Of a DNA stretch of 64,000 nucleotides, positions 54,505-63,311 are shown in pieces. The notes beneath the pieces are model-generated. The model searched no databases and was not told the DNA's origin. It worked only from the letters and a program-made list of their open reading frames with translations. Within the stretch, counting starts at the first letter, position 1. Each line of letters begins with the position of its first letter. The position numbers and the translations under genes were made by a program. The stretch is from Pseudomonas brenneri (lineage in GTDB: Bacteria > Pseudomonadota > Gammaproteobacteria > Pseudomonadales > Pseudomonadaceae), in NCBI RefSeq assembly GCF_007858285.1, contig NZ_VFIL01000004.1:1-64000 (forward strand), written 5' to 3'.

Positions 54505-55464
54505 ATGGAACATCGTGAAGCGCTGCTCGCGCTGCGAACCTTTCTTTCTACGCAGATTCTCGGCCAGGAAAAACTCATCGAGCGCCTGCTCATTGCCCTG
54601 CTCGCCGACGGCCACATGCTGGTAGAAGGCGCTCCCGGCCTGGCCAAGACCAAGGCCATCAAGGAGCTTGCCGAAGGGATCGAAGCACAGTTCCATCGCA
54701 TCCAGTTCACCCCCGACCTGTTACCCGCCGATATCACCGGCACCGAGATCTATCGCCCGGAAACCGGCAGCTTCGTGTTCCAGCAAGGGCCGATCTTCCA
54801 CAACCTGGTGCTGGCGGACGAAATCAACCGTGCCCCGGCCAAGGTGCAGTCGGCCTTGCTGGAGGCCATGGCCGAGCGCCAGGTCAGTGTCGGGCGCAGT
54901 ACTTATGAGCTGTCGCCGCTGTTTTTGGTGATGGCCACGCAAAACCCCATCGAGCAGGAAGGCACCTACCCCCTGCCCGAAGCCCAGCTCGACCGCTTCC
55001 TGATGCACGTCAAGATCGGCTTCCCTGACGCCGCCGTGGAGCGGCGCATCCTGCAACAGGCCCGTGGCGAAGCCCTGAATGGCGAGACCAAGCCCGAGCG
55101 GCGGGTCAGCCAGCAGGCGATTTTCGCTGCACGCAAGGAAATCCTCGGCCTGTACATGGCCGATGCGGTGGAGGAATACCTGGTGCAACTGGTCATGGCC
55201 ACCCGTACCCCGGCCAAGTTCGACCCGGAAATGGCCGAGTGGATTGCCTACGGCGCCAGCCCCCGGGGCTCGATCGCCCTCGACCGCTGCGCCCGGGCCC
55301 ACGCCTGGCTGGCCGGCCGCGACTTTGTCAGCCCGGAAGATATCCAGGCCGTGCTGTTCGATGTACTGCGCCATCGGATCATTCTGTCGTTCGAGGCCGA
55401 GGCGGCCGGCATCGACCAGGACCGCGTGGTGCAGCGTATTCTCGACGTCGTAGCCGTCGCTTGA
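54505..55464 (+). CDS. MoxR-family AAA+ ATPase
   Basis: This 319-residue AAA+ ATPase of the MoxR class starts the Bat operon. It has Walker A GAPGLAKT (about residues 43-50), Walker B LVLADEINRAP, sensor LFLVMATQNPIEQEGTYPLPEAQLDRF, and the C-terminal lid with GASPRGSIAL. MoxR ATPases act as chaperones for VWA-domain partner proteins, such as BatA downstream. The ATG at 54505 has AGGA ten bases upstream. The operon order MoxR, DUF58, DUF4381, BatA, BatB, BatD is conserved in pseudomonads. Confidence 0.92.
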   Translation: MEHREALLALRTFLSTQILGQEKLIERLLIALLADGHMLVEGAPGLAKTKAIKELAEGIEAQFHRIQFTPDLLPADITGTEIYRPETGSFVFQQGPIFHNLVLADEINRAPAKVQSALLEAMAERQVSVGRSTYELSPLFLVMATQNPIEQEGTYPLPEAQLDRFLMHVKIGFPDAAVERRILQQARGEALNGETKPERRVSQQAIFAARKEILGLYMADAVEEYLVQLVMATRTPAKFDPEMAEWIAYGASPRGSIALDRCARAHAWLAGRDFVSPEDIQAVLFDVLRHRIILSFEAEAAGIDQDRVVQRILDVVAVA

Positions 55465-55469
55465 TCCCC

Positions 55470-56402
55470 ATGAATACCGGCGACGGGATCCGTGTCACCC
55501 TCAGCGAATTGATCGAGATGCGTCATCGCGTGCGAGAGGTGCAACTGTTTTCCACGCCGAGCCAACGCAGCCCGTTGATCGGCCTGCATCACTCCAAGTT
55601 GCGCGGGCGCGGCGTCGACTTCGACCAGGTGCGGGTGTACCAGGCCGGCGACGACGTGCGCACCATCGACTGGCGCGTCACCGCGCGCACCCAGGAGCCC
55701 CACACCAAGCTGTTCCATGAAGAACGCGAACGCCCGATCTTTATCATGGTGGAGCAAAGTTGCCGGCTGTTTTTCGGCTCCGGGCTGATGTTCAAGTCGG
55801 TTCTCGCCGCCCAGGCCGCGAGCCTGATCGGCTGGGCCGCGCTGGGCCACAACGACCGGGTCGGCGGCCTGGTGTTCGGTGACAACGAACACTATGAAAT
55901 CAAGCCGCGACGCAGCAAACAAAGCCTGCTGCAACTGCTCAACCGCCTGGTGCGGGTCAACCAGAGCCTCAACACCGAGAGCCGTCCCGAGGCCGATGCC
56001 CTGGGCATGGCCCTGCGCCGTGGCCGTGAAGTACTGCGCCCCGGCAGCCTGGTGATTGTGATCTGCGATGAACGCGCCCTGACCGAAGGTGCCGAGCAAC
56101 AGCTGAGCCTGTTATCACGCCATTGCGACCTGTTGCTGCTGCCGGTGTCCGACCCGCTGGACCATGCCCTGCCCGCCGCCGGGCTGCTGCGTTTCGCCGA
56201 GCGCGGCGCGCAGTTGGAAATCGACACCTTGAACTTCGAACTGCGCCAGGCCTACAAGGCCCAGGCCGAAGCACGCATCGCCCGTTGGGAGTTGCTCGCG
56301 CAGAAGCTACGGGTCTTGCTGATGCCCTTGAGCACCCAGAGCGAAATGGTCGAGCAACTGCGCGAATACCTCAACCCGCAACGCCCGGTGAAAAAGCCAT
56401 GA
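55470..56402 (+). CDS. DUF58 domain protein (Bat operon)
   Basis: This 310-residue soluble protein has the DUF58 domain found next to MoxR genes. The hallmark GRGVDFDQVRVYQAGDDVRT then IDWRVTARTQEPHTKLF (about residues 45-80) is followed by a VWA-like Rossmann domain (IFIMVEQSCRLFFGSG in place of a full metal site). The function is unknown, but it works with MoxR. The ATG at 55470 lies six bases after the MoxR stop; the longer frame inside MoxR is rejected. Its stop overlaps the start of the next gene. Confidence 0.9.
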   Translation: MNTGDGIRVTLSELIEMRHRVREVQLFSTPSQRSPLIGLHHSKLRGRGVDFDQVRVYQAGDDVRTIDWRVTARTQEPHTKLFHEERERPIFIMVEQSCRLFFGSGLMFKSVLAAQAASLIGWAALGHNDRVGGLVFGDNEHYEIKPRRSKQSLLQLLNRLVRVNQSLNTESRPEADALGMALRRGREVLRPGSLVIVICDERALTEGAEQQLSLLSRHCDLLLLPVSDPLDHALPAAGLLRFAERGAQLEIDTLNFELRQAYKAQAEARIARWELLAQKLRVLLMPLSTQSEMVEQLREYLNPQRPVKKP

Positions 56403-56893
56403 GCCGCCTGGACCCACTGCAACCGCTGATCGCCCCGCCGGCCATTGGTTTCTGGCCACCGGCGCCGGGCTGGTGGCTGTTGCTGGTGCTGATCCCCCTG
56501 GCGGGCTGGGGCGTGTGGTCACTGCGTCGTTTCCTGCCGGGCAAACGCCCCGTGGGCCGGGCCGAACAGCCTCTGGACCCATTGCGCATTGCCGCCCTCG
56601 CAGAACTGGCGCTGATGCCCAAGCCCTACGATGGCGCACCGGCCGGCGCCTGGCTGCAACAGCTCAATGGCCTGCTCAAGCGCCTGTGCCGCAACGACTA
56701 CCCCTACAGCCAGAGCCACACCCTCAATGGCCGCAAATGGCTGGCGTTTCTCGACAACCGCTGCCCGGCGGCCGGCCTCACGCGATGGATGGTCCTGGTG
56801 GAAGGCGCCTACAAACCCGAATGCAAACTCGACGACAAGGCCATTGCCGGCCTGACGCAAGCGGTCGACACCTGGATTCGCAAACATGTTTGA
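56399..56893 (+). CDS. DUF4381 domain protein (Bat operon)
   Basis: This 164-residue protein has one membrane helix near the start (GWWLLLVLIPLAGWGVWSLR, about residues 24-43) and a cytoplasmic tail with the DUF4381 features LLKRLCRNDYPYSQSHTLNG and RKWLAFLDNRCP. It is conserved between DUF58 and the first VWA gene in these operons. Start and stop overlap the neighbouring genes by a few bases, which implies tight co-expression. Confidence 0.88.
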   Translation: MSRLDPLQPLIAPPAIGFWPPAPGWWLLLVLIPLAGWGVWSLRRFLPGKRPVGRAEQPLDPLRIAALAELALMPKPYDGAPAGAWLQQLNGLLKRLCRNDYPYSQSHTLNGRKWLAFLDNRCPAAGLTRWMVLVEGAYKPECKLDDKAIAGLTQAVDTWIRKHV

Positions 56894-57974
56894 GTTCGCC
56901 TGGCCGTGGGTCTTTGCCTTGTTGCCCTTGCCGTGGTTGATGCGCCTGATCCTGCCGGTGGCCGACAGCGGCGAGCCGGCCTTGAAAGTCAGCTTCCTCG
57001 GCGACCTCGAAGGCCTGGCCCGGCGGCGCGCGCGGATCAACCTGCCAGGCTGGCGCCAACAGGCACCTTTCGTAGTGCTATGGCTGTTGCTGCTGACCGC
57101 CGCCGCCCGCCCGGAATGGCTCGGCGAGCCGTTGCCAATCGCTGCCAGCGGCCGCGACCTGCTGGTGGCGGTGGATGTATCCGGCTCCATGGACTTCCCT
57201 GATATGCAATGGCAGGACGAAGACGTCAGCCGCCTGAGCCTGGTCAAGCACCTGCTTGGAGACTTTCTCGAAAGCCGCGAAGGTGACCGTGTTGGCCTGA
57301 TCCTGTTCGGCAGCCAGGCCTACCTGCAAGCACCACTGACCTTCGACCGGCGCACCGTGCGCACCTGGCTGGATGAAGCGCGCATCGGCATTGCCGGCAA
57401 AAACACCGCGATTGGCGACGCCATCGGCCTGGCCCTCAAGCGCCTGCGCCAACGCCCGGCACAAAGCCGGGTGCTGATCCTGGTCACCGACGGCGCCAAC
57501 AATGGCGGCGAAATCGACCCGCTGACGGCCGCCCGCCTGGCCGGCGAAGAAGGGGTGAAGATCTACCCCATCGGCATCGGCGCCAACCCAGAACAAACCG
57601 GGACCCTGGGCATGCTCGGCCTCAATCCGAGCCTGGACCTCGACGAGCCGGCACTCAAGGCCATTGCCGAGGCCACCGGCGGGCAGTACTTCCGCGCCCA
57701 CGACGGTGCAGAACTGCAAGCGATCAAGGAAACCCTCGACCAGCTGGAACCGGTGGCGCAACAGCCGACCCAGGCCCGTCCGGCCCAGGCGCTGTATAGC
57801 GGGCCGCTGGCCCTGGCGCTGTTTCTGAGCCTGTTGCTGGTGATCCAGGAGCGCTGGCCGGACAACGCCCTGCAGCGTCTGCTCAATAAACTCTCGACCA
57901 AGGGCCATTTCCTGCAACAGCACCCGCAATGGCGCCAACGCCTCAACCGCCTGCGTTTACGGAGGCGGCGATGA
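56886..57974 (+). CDS. batA: BatA-type VWA domain membrane protein
   Basis: This 362-residue inner-membrane protein has an N-terminal helix pair, a von Willebrand factor A domain with an intact metal site (D97-V-S99-G-S101, in LLVAVDVSGSM), the threonine in KNTAIGDAIGLAL, and the aspartate in ILVTDGANNGG. A third helix is near residue 305-320. BatA is linked to aerotolerance and stress resistance in other bacteria, probably with MoxR as its partner. It overlaps DUF4381 by eight bases and BatB by four. Confidence 0.9.
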   Translation: MFEFAWPWVFALLPLPWLMRLILPVADSGEPALKVSFLGDLEGLARRRARINLPGWRQQAPFVVLWLLLLTAAARPEWLGEPLPIAASGRDLLVAVDVSGSMDFPDMQWQDEDVSRLSLVKHLLGDFLESREGDRVGLILFGSQAYLQAPLTFDRRTVRTWLDEARIGIAGKNTAIGDAIGLALKRLRQRPAQSRVLILVTDGANNGGEIDPLTAARLAGEEGVKIYPIGIGANPEQTGTLGMLGLNPSLDLDEPALKAIAEATGGQYFRAHDGAELQAIKETLDQLEPVAQQPTQARPAQALYSGPLALALFLSLLLVIQERWPDNALQRLLNKLSTKGHFLQQHPQWRQRLNRLRLRRRR

Positions 57975-59707
57975 TCGCTTTATGGCCGCACTGGATGCGC
58001 CCCTGGTGGCTGTTACTGCTGCCTGTACTTTGCTGGTTGCTGTGGCAACTGTGGCATCGGCAGAAACGCGCCGGGCGCTGGCAGATGATCCTGCCGCCGG
58101 CTTTCCACGCCGCCCTGCTCAGTGGCGGCAATGGCCGGGAAAGCAAGTCGCCATGGCTGCTGCTGGGCCTGGCCTGGCTGCTGGCGACGCTGGCCCTGCT
58201 CGGCCCTGGCTGGCAGCGAGTCGAACAGATCAGCCAGAAACCCGCCGACCCGCTGGTGGTACTGCTGGAACTGACTCCCGAGATGCTCGCCACCGACAGC
58301 CCGCCCAACCGCCTGGAACAGGCGCGGCGCAAGCTGGTGGACCTGCTGCAGGCGCGCAGCGATGCGCAGACCGCCATCGTCGTCTATGCCGGGAGTGCCC
58401 ATACGCTGGTGCCGCTGTCGGATGACCTGGCCACCAGCCGCAACCTGTTGGATGCCCTGCGCCCCTCGATCATGCCCGAGGCCGGCCATCGTGCGGACCT
58501 GGCAGTGGAAAAAGCCCTGGACCTGCTCAAGCACGGCGGCCTCGGCCAGGGTCGCTTGTTGCTGATAGGCTCGTCACTGTCCAAACAGGAGCGCCAGGGC
58601 ATTCGCCTGCTGCTGCAAGGCCAGGCGCCGAGCCTGTCGATCCTCGGAATCGGCAGCCGCGAAGGCACACCTGTCACCCAGGAAAGCGGTGAGTTCCTCA
58701 AGGATGAACAAGGCGCGATCCTGATCCCGCGCCTGGACAGCCCGACGCTCAAGGCCTTCGCCAGCGAAATGGGCGGTCGCTATCGCCAGGCGCGCCTGGA
58801 TGACAAGGACCTGCGCAACCTGGGTCTGCTGGACGGCCCGCAAAACCTGCGCGACGACGGCCAGCGCCTGCAACTGGACACCTGGGCCGACCAGGGTTAC
58901 TGGTTGCTGCTGCCGCTGCTGTTGCTCGCCGCCTGCGCCGGGCGCCGGGGCTGGCTGTTCTGCCTGCCGTTGCTGCTATTGGCAGCACCACAGCCCAGCT
59001 ATGCGTTCGACTTCCAGGATCTGTGGCTGCGCCCCGACCAACAGGGCCAGTATCTGCTCAAGCAAAAGCGCCCGGCCGAGGCCGCCGAACACTTTGAAAA
59101 CCCGCAATGGCAAGGTGTCGCCCTGTATGAGGCAGGCAACTACGCCGAGGCAGCCCGGCGCTTTGCCGAGGGCAATGACGCCTATTCCCACTACAATCGC
59201 GGCAACGCCCTGGCCCGCGCCGGGGAGCTGGAAGCCGCGATAGACGCCTATGAGCAAGCGCTGGAAGCCCAGCCGGACTTGCAGCCCGCCTTGAAAAACA
59301 AAGCCCTTGTCGAAAGCCTGTTGCTGGAAGAACCGGAACCCGAACCGCCAACACCTGAAAAAAACGAGGATGACGAATCCGCCCAACCCGGCCAAACTGC
59401 GCAACCAGGCGACAACAGCCAGCAAACCAGCAGCGGCGAGCAATCCCCCCAGGGCGCGGGCCAGGCGGGCACGGCTGAGAAACCCACCGCCCCCCCGCCG
59501 CCTGCTGGCAACAACGAAGTACCCGGCAGCGAACTGGGCGACGAACAGACCACCACGCCCCCCTTGCGCCCGGCCGAAGCCAACCTCGACGAGGAGCACC
59601 GCCAGGCCCTGGAACAATGGCTGCGACAGATCCCGGACAACCCCGGCGAGTTGTTGCGACGCAAATTCTGGTACGAACAGCAACAACATCAGGACAAGAC
59701 TCGATGA
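57971..59707 (+). CDS. batB: BatB/BatC-type VWA and TPR fusion protein
   Basis: This 578-residue protein joins a BatB-like VWA domain to a BatC-like TPR region. Two N-terminal helices are at about 12-28 and 62-78. The metal site is degenerate: where DxSxS is expected it reads LLELTPEMLATD (about 98-109). After two further helices near 310-345, TPR units follow (NYAEAARRFAEGNDAYSHYN, then RAGELEAAIDAYEQALEAQP), and then a long low-complexity linker rich in E, P, Q and T (about 460-535). The start at 57971 overlaps batA. Its stop overlaps batD. Confidence 0.88.
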   Translation: MIALWPHWMRPWWLLLLPVLCWLLWQLWHRQKRAGRWQMILPPAFHAALLSGGNGRESKSPWLLLGLAWLLATLALLGPGWQRVEQISQKPADPLVVLLELTPEMLATDSPPNRLEQARRKLVDLLQARSDAQTAIVVYAGSAHTLVPLSDDLATSRNLLDALRPSIMPEAGHRADLAVEKALDLLKHGGLGQGRLLLIGSSLSKQERQGIRLLLQGQAPSLSILGIGSREGTPVTQESGEFLKDEQGAILIPRLDSPTLKAFASEMGGRYRQARLDDKDLRNLGLLDGPQNLRDDGQRLQLDTWADQGYWLLLPLLLLAACAGRRGWLFCLPLLLLAAPQPSYAFDFQDLWLRPDQQGQYLLKQKRPAEAAEHFENPQWQGVALYEAGNYAEAARRFAEGNDAYSHYNRGNALARAGELEAAIDAYEQALEAQPDLQPALKNKALVESLLLEEPEPEPPTPEKNEDDESAQPGQTAQPGDNSQQTSSGEQSPQGAGQAGTAEKPTAPPPPAGNNEVPGSELGDEQTTTPPLRPAEANLDEEHRQALEQWLRQIPDNPGELLRRKFWYEQQQHQDKTR

Positions 59708-61344
59708 GCCGCTGCACCCCATTCCTCTTAGTACTCGCGCTGTGGGCCGGCCACGCCCAGGCGGTCGAACTGGCTGCCAGTCTCGACCGCAGTCGCGTCA
59801 ATTCCGGGGAAACAGTGGAGCTGACAATCGAGTCCAACGACGTCACCCAGTTCGGCAAGCCGGACCTGTCGCCCCTGGACCCGCTGTTCGACGTACGCGG
59901 CACCCGCCAGATCAACCAACTCACCACCCTCGACGGAGCCAACCACGCGACGACTCGCTGGATCATCACCTTGCAGCCCAAGACCACCGGCACCGTGGTG
60001 ATCCCGTCGCTGCAACTGGGTGAGTTCAAGACCCAGGCGCTCAGCCTGCAAGTGGACGAAACCCTGGGCCAGGACAGCGACAACCAACTGGCGCCGGTCT
60101 TCATCGAAGCCAGTCTCGACCAGGACAGCGTCTATGTGCAGGCCCAGGCCCTGTTGACCGTGCGCATCTACCATTCGGTGGCGCTGTATGACGACAGCAG
60201 CCTCGCCCCCTTGCAGTTGTCTGACGCGCGGGTCGAGCAAGTGGGCGATTCACGCACCTATGAAAAAGTCATCAACGGCGTGCGCCATGGCGTGATCGAA
60301 ATGCGCTACGGGATCTACCCGCAGCACAGCGGACAACTGCTGATCCCCGCGCAAATGTTCAGCGCGACCATGGTCGAACCGCGCCCGGCCCAGGGCACTG
60401 CGCCCCAGGCGCCGAGGCCTGGCAAGCTGCTGCATGTCAATTCCACCGAGATCCCCCTGACAGTCAAGCCCAAGCCGGCGCTCTATCCAGCGGATGCCCC
60501 CTGGCTGCCGGCCCGCAGCCTGAGCCTGGGCGAAAGCTGGAACCCGGAACCGACAAACGTACAGGTCGGCGACTCCCTCACCCGCATCCTCACCCTCAAG
60601 GCCGAAGGCCTGGCCAGCGCCCAGTTGCCCGCGCTGCCAAGCACCGAAATCGCCGGTCTGCGGCGCTACCCCGACCAGCCGGTGCTGAGCAACCAGAACA
60701 GCGAACGCGGGGTGATCGGCAGCCGCGAAGACCGCGAAGCCCTGGTGCCCAATCGCGCCGGCGCCCTGGAGTTGCCCGCGGTGGAGGTGGTGTGGTGGAA
60801 CACCCACGAGGACCACCTGGAACGCACCAGCCTGCCGGCCCGCACCCTGCAAGTGGCGGTCAACCCGAGCCTGGTGGTCGACACCCCAGCCACCCCCACG
60901 GTCATCACTGCGCCGGACGATGGCCGCCTGTGGATCTGGCAACTGACCAGCCTGATCTTCGCCTGCACCACCCTGCTCGGCTTCGGCCTGTGGTGGCGCG
61001 CCCGCTCACGCCCGGCAATCCTGCGCGCCGCCCAGACCGGCCCCAGCCCGCGTACCTTGCTCGATGACCTCAAGCGCGCGAGCCAGGCCAATGACCCCCA
61101 GGCCACGCGTCAGGCCCTGGATGCCTGGGCACGCCAGCAACCGGAAACCCTGGCGGACATGGCCGCGCGGTTTGTGCCGTTGTCCGATGCGCTGGATGGG
61201 TTGAATGGTGCGCTCTACAGCGAAAGCGGCCAGTACTGGCAGGGCGAGGAGTTGTGGCGGGCGGTCAAGGCCATCCCCATGGCCGAACGCGAACAGGCGC
61301 CGGTGGCCGACAGCACCAGCCTGCCGCCGCTGTATCCCAAATAA
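59704..61344 (+). CDS. batD: BatD-type protein
   Basis: This 546-residue protein has a signal peptide (cut after HAQA), periplasmic Ig-like beta domains (LAASLDRSRVNSGETVELTI and FDVRGTRQINQLTTLDGANH), one membrane helix near residue 420-440 (LTSLIFACTTLLGFGLWW), and a helical cytoplasmic tail. It closes the Bat operon, with its ATG overlapping the batB stop. BatD is thought to sit in a membrane complex with BatA and BatB. Length and order fit the family. Confidence 0.88.
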   Translation: MSRCTPFLLVLALWAGHAQAVELAASLDRSRVNSGETVELTIESNDVTQFGKPDLSPLDPLFDVRGTRQINQLTTLDGANHATTRWIITLQPKTTGTVVIPSLQLGEFKTQALSLQVDETLGQDSDNQLAPVFIEASLDQDSVYVQAQALLTVRIYHSVALYDDSSLAPLQLSDARVEQVGDSRTYEKVINGVRHGVIEMRYGIYPQHSGQLLIPAQMFSATMVEPRPAQGTAPQAPRPGKLLHVNSTEIPLTVKPKPALYPADAPWLPARSLSLGESWNPEPTNVQVGDSLTRILTLKAEGLASAQLPALPSTEIAGLRRYPDQPVLSNQNSERGVIGSREDREALVPNRAGALELPAVEVVWWNTHEDHLERTSLPARTLQVAVNPSLVVDTPATPTVITAPDDGRLWIWQLTSLIFACTTLLGFGLWWRARSRPAILRAAQTGPSPRTLLDDLKRASQANDPQATRQALDAWARQQPETLADMAARFVPLSDALDGLNGALYSESGQYWQGEELWRAVKAIPMAEREQAPVADSTSLPPLYPK

Positions 61345-61467
61345 CCGTAAGCTCCCTGACATGCATTGTTAAAGGCCAGCAATCCCTATCCCTTTAATTT
61401 GCAGGACGTTTCCTAGACAATCCCACGGCCTTGCGCCTGTTCACCTCACTGGCTAGCCTTCGCTCCG

Positions 61468-61610
61468 TCGCTGCATATCAGCGATCGGGTGTGAGAACCT
61501 GTGAACCAGTAGGCGCCAAGCGCCACAACCGTCTGCACCATGTTCTATGGCGGCTGTGTGCGGGCAGACTTCGGTCTGGCCGGAGTCCTACTGTCCGGTA
61601 TTCTCACCCC
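61468..61610 (+). ncRNA. Candidate structured leader RNA before the small DUF gene
   Basis: Many pairings fit together here. TCGCTG-CATAT-CAGCGA forms a hairpin (61468-61484). GTGAGAA (61491-61497) pairs with TTCTCAC (61601-61607), and CAGTAGG (61507-61513) with CCTACTG (61587-61593), as nested stems. Inside, GCAGAC (61564-61569) can pair either with GTCTGC (61531-61536) or, via a UUCG tetraloop, with GTCTG (61574-61578). CCGGA...TCCGG (61580-61598) is a further option. It lies in the 338-bp gap after batD and before a small gene; no T-run terminator is seen. Confidence 0.55.
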
Positions 61611-61682
61611 GCACATAGCTGCCACCTTGTTGTCGAGTGAGACCGGCATCGAGATGGCTCCCTTTTCAGTAGGAGCTTCTGC

Positions 61683-61982
61683 ATGAACAAAATCGTCCCC
61701 GACCCACCCCGTTTCACCCCCGACCGCGAAATCTTCGACCGCGCCCTGCGCCACTACCTGCAACCCACTTCGCCCCCGTCCTTCACCGTGCAGCAAGACC
61801 TCAGCTTCGAAGACGCCCTTGCCCAAATCTGCGACCTGCTGCGCTGCGCAGCCGCCACCGCCGCCGGCACCACCCAGGGGATGGTCGGCGATCAACGCCA
61901 CATGGCTGGTGCCACCGCGCACTTGATAGACAAGGCAAAAACCCTAGCTGACCGCGCGCTCGACTGCCTCAAACCCCATTGA
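61683..61982 (+). CDS. Small DUF3077/DUF6124-like protein
   Basis: This 99-residue helical protein resembles the small Pseudomonas proteins called DUF3077 or DUF6124, with a proline-rich start (NKIVPDPPRFTPDREIFDRA), LRHYLQPTSPP, and a C-terminal helix pair ending ALDCLKPH. The function is unknown. AGGAG lies eight bases before the ATG. The long structured leader upstream is the main point of interest. Confidence 0.65.
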   Translation: MNKIVPDPPRFTPDREIFDRALRHYLQPTSPPSFTVQQDLSFEDALAQICDLLRCAAATAAGTTQGMVGDQRHMAGATAHLIDKAKTLADRALDCLKPH

Positions 61983-62069
61983 CCCTCTACACGTTGCCTG
62001 CATGGATGCAAGCGTGCAGGCATTTACAGGTAAACTCCCCACCTTTATCAATTCCCCACGGAGTTCGCC

Positions 62070-63311
62070 TTGCGTCTGTTTCACACCTCCGACTGGCACC
62101 TGGGCCAAAACCTCCACGGCCAGGAACGCGACTTCGAACACGCCTGTTTCCTTGACTGGCTGCTGGGCCAGATCAAGCAGCACTGCCCCGACGTGCTGCT
62201 GATCGCCGGCGATATCTTCGACACGGTCAACCCGCCACTCAAGGCCCAGGAGCGGCTGTATGACTTCATCATCAGCGCCCATGAGCAAAATCCCACACTG
62301 ACGATTGTGATGATCGCCGGTAATCATGACTCCGGCTCGCGTATCGAACTGCCTGCGCCGTTGATGCGTCGTTTGCGTACCCATGCAGTGGGTCGCGTGT
62401 TGTGGCTGGATGATGGCCAACTGGATGCCGAGCGCCTGCTGATCCCCCTGCCGGATGCCAAGGGCAAGATCGCCGCGTGGTGCCTTGCACTGCCCTTCTT
62501 GCGCCCGGCAGAAGTGACCGGTGCGCACCTGGGTGACGACTACCTGCGCGGTATCGGCCAGGTCCATGAATGGCTCATTGCCGCTGCCAACGCCAAACGC
62601 AAAAAAGGCCAGGCGCTGATTGCCATCAGTCACGCGCATATGGCCGGTGGTTCGGTGTCGGAAGACTCCGAGCGCAGTCTGATCATCGGCAACGCCGAGG
62701 CGCTGCCGGCCAAGCTGTTCGACAAAAGTGTCAGCTATGTTGCCCTCGGCCATTTGCACAAGCCGCAAAAGGTGAATGGCGAAGAGCGGATTCGCTACAG
62801 CGGCTCGCCGATTCCGCTGTCGTTTTCCGAAATCGGCTACAAACACCAGATCCTCGACGTGACATTCCAGGGCCAAATGCTGGTCAGCGTCGAACCCCTC
62901 CTGATTCCGCGCGCGGTCAACCTGCAACGCCTGGAAGCCGCGCCCCTGGCCGATATCCTCAAGGCCCTGGCAGATCTGCCGGATATCGACCTGCTCGCCG
63001 AAACCCAGCGCCACCCTTGGCTCGAAGTGCGGGTGCGCCTCGACGAACCGCAACCGGACCTGCGCCAGCAAATCGAAACCGCCCTACTTGGCAAGGCCGT
63101 GCGCCTGGTGCGCATCGCCGCTGAGTACGCCGGTCAACGCGCCAGCGATGCCAGTGACGAAAACAGCCTGATCGAACTCGACCAACTCACCCCCCAGGAG
63201 CTGTTCAGCCGCGCCTGGCAGGACAGCTACGGCAATGATGTGGACGAACAGACCCTGAAGGATTTCGCCGTGCTGCTCCAGGAAGTGCAACAGGAGGATG
63301 AACAGCCATGA
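62070..63311 (+). CDS. sbcD: Exonuclease SbcCD, nuclease subunit SbcD
   Basis: SbcD is the Mre11-like metallophosphoesterase subunit of SbcCD, which cuts hairpins and processes double-strand ends. The 413 residues show the metal-binding motifs HTSDWHLGQNL, IAGDIFDTVNPP, IAGNHDSGSR, ISHAHMAGG and LGHLHKPQ in order. The start is a TTG at 62070 with GGAG about seven bases upstream; the family begins MRLFHTSDWHLG there. Its stop overlaps the ATG of sbcC. Palindrome cleavage by this complex is of note given the many palindromes in the window. Confidence 0.94.
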   Translation: MRLFHTSDWHLGQNLHGQERDFEHACFLDWLLGQIKQHCPDVLLIAGDIFDTVNPPLKAQERLYDFIISAHEQNPTLTIVMIAGNHDSGSRIELPAPLMRRLRTHAVGRVLWLDDGQLDAERLLIPLPDAKGKIAAWCLALPFLRPAEVTGAHLGDDYLRGIGQVHEWLIAAANAKRKKGQALIAISHAHMAGGSVSEDSERSLIIGNAEALPAKLFDKSVSYVALGHLHKPQKVNGEERIRYSGSPIPLSFSEIGYKHQILDVTFQGQMLVSVEPLLIPRAVNLQRLEAAPLADILKALADLPDIDLLAETQRHPWLEVRVRLDEPQPDLRQQIETALLGKAVRLVRIAAEYAGQRASDASDENSLIELDQLTPQELFSRAWQDSYGNDVDEQTLKDFAVLLQEVQQEDEQP

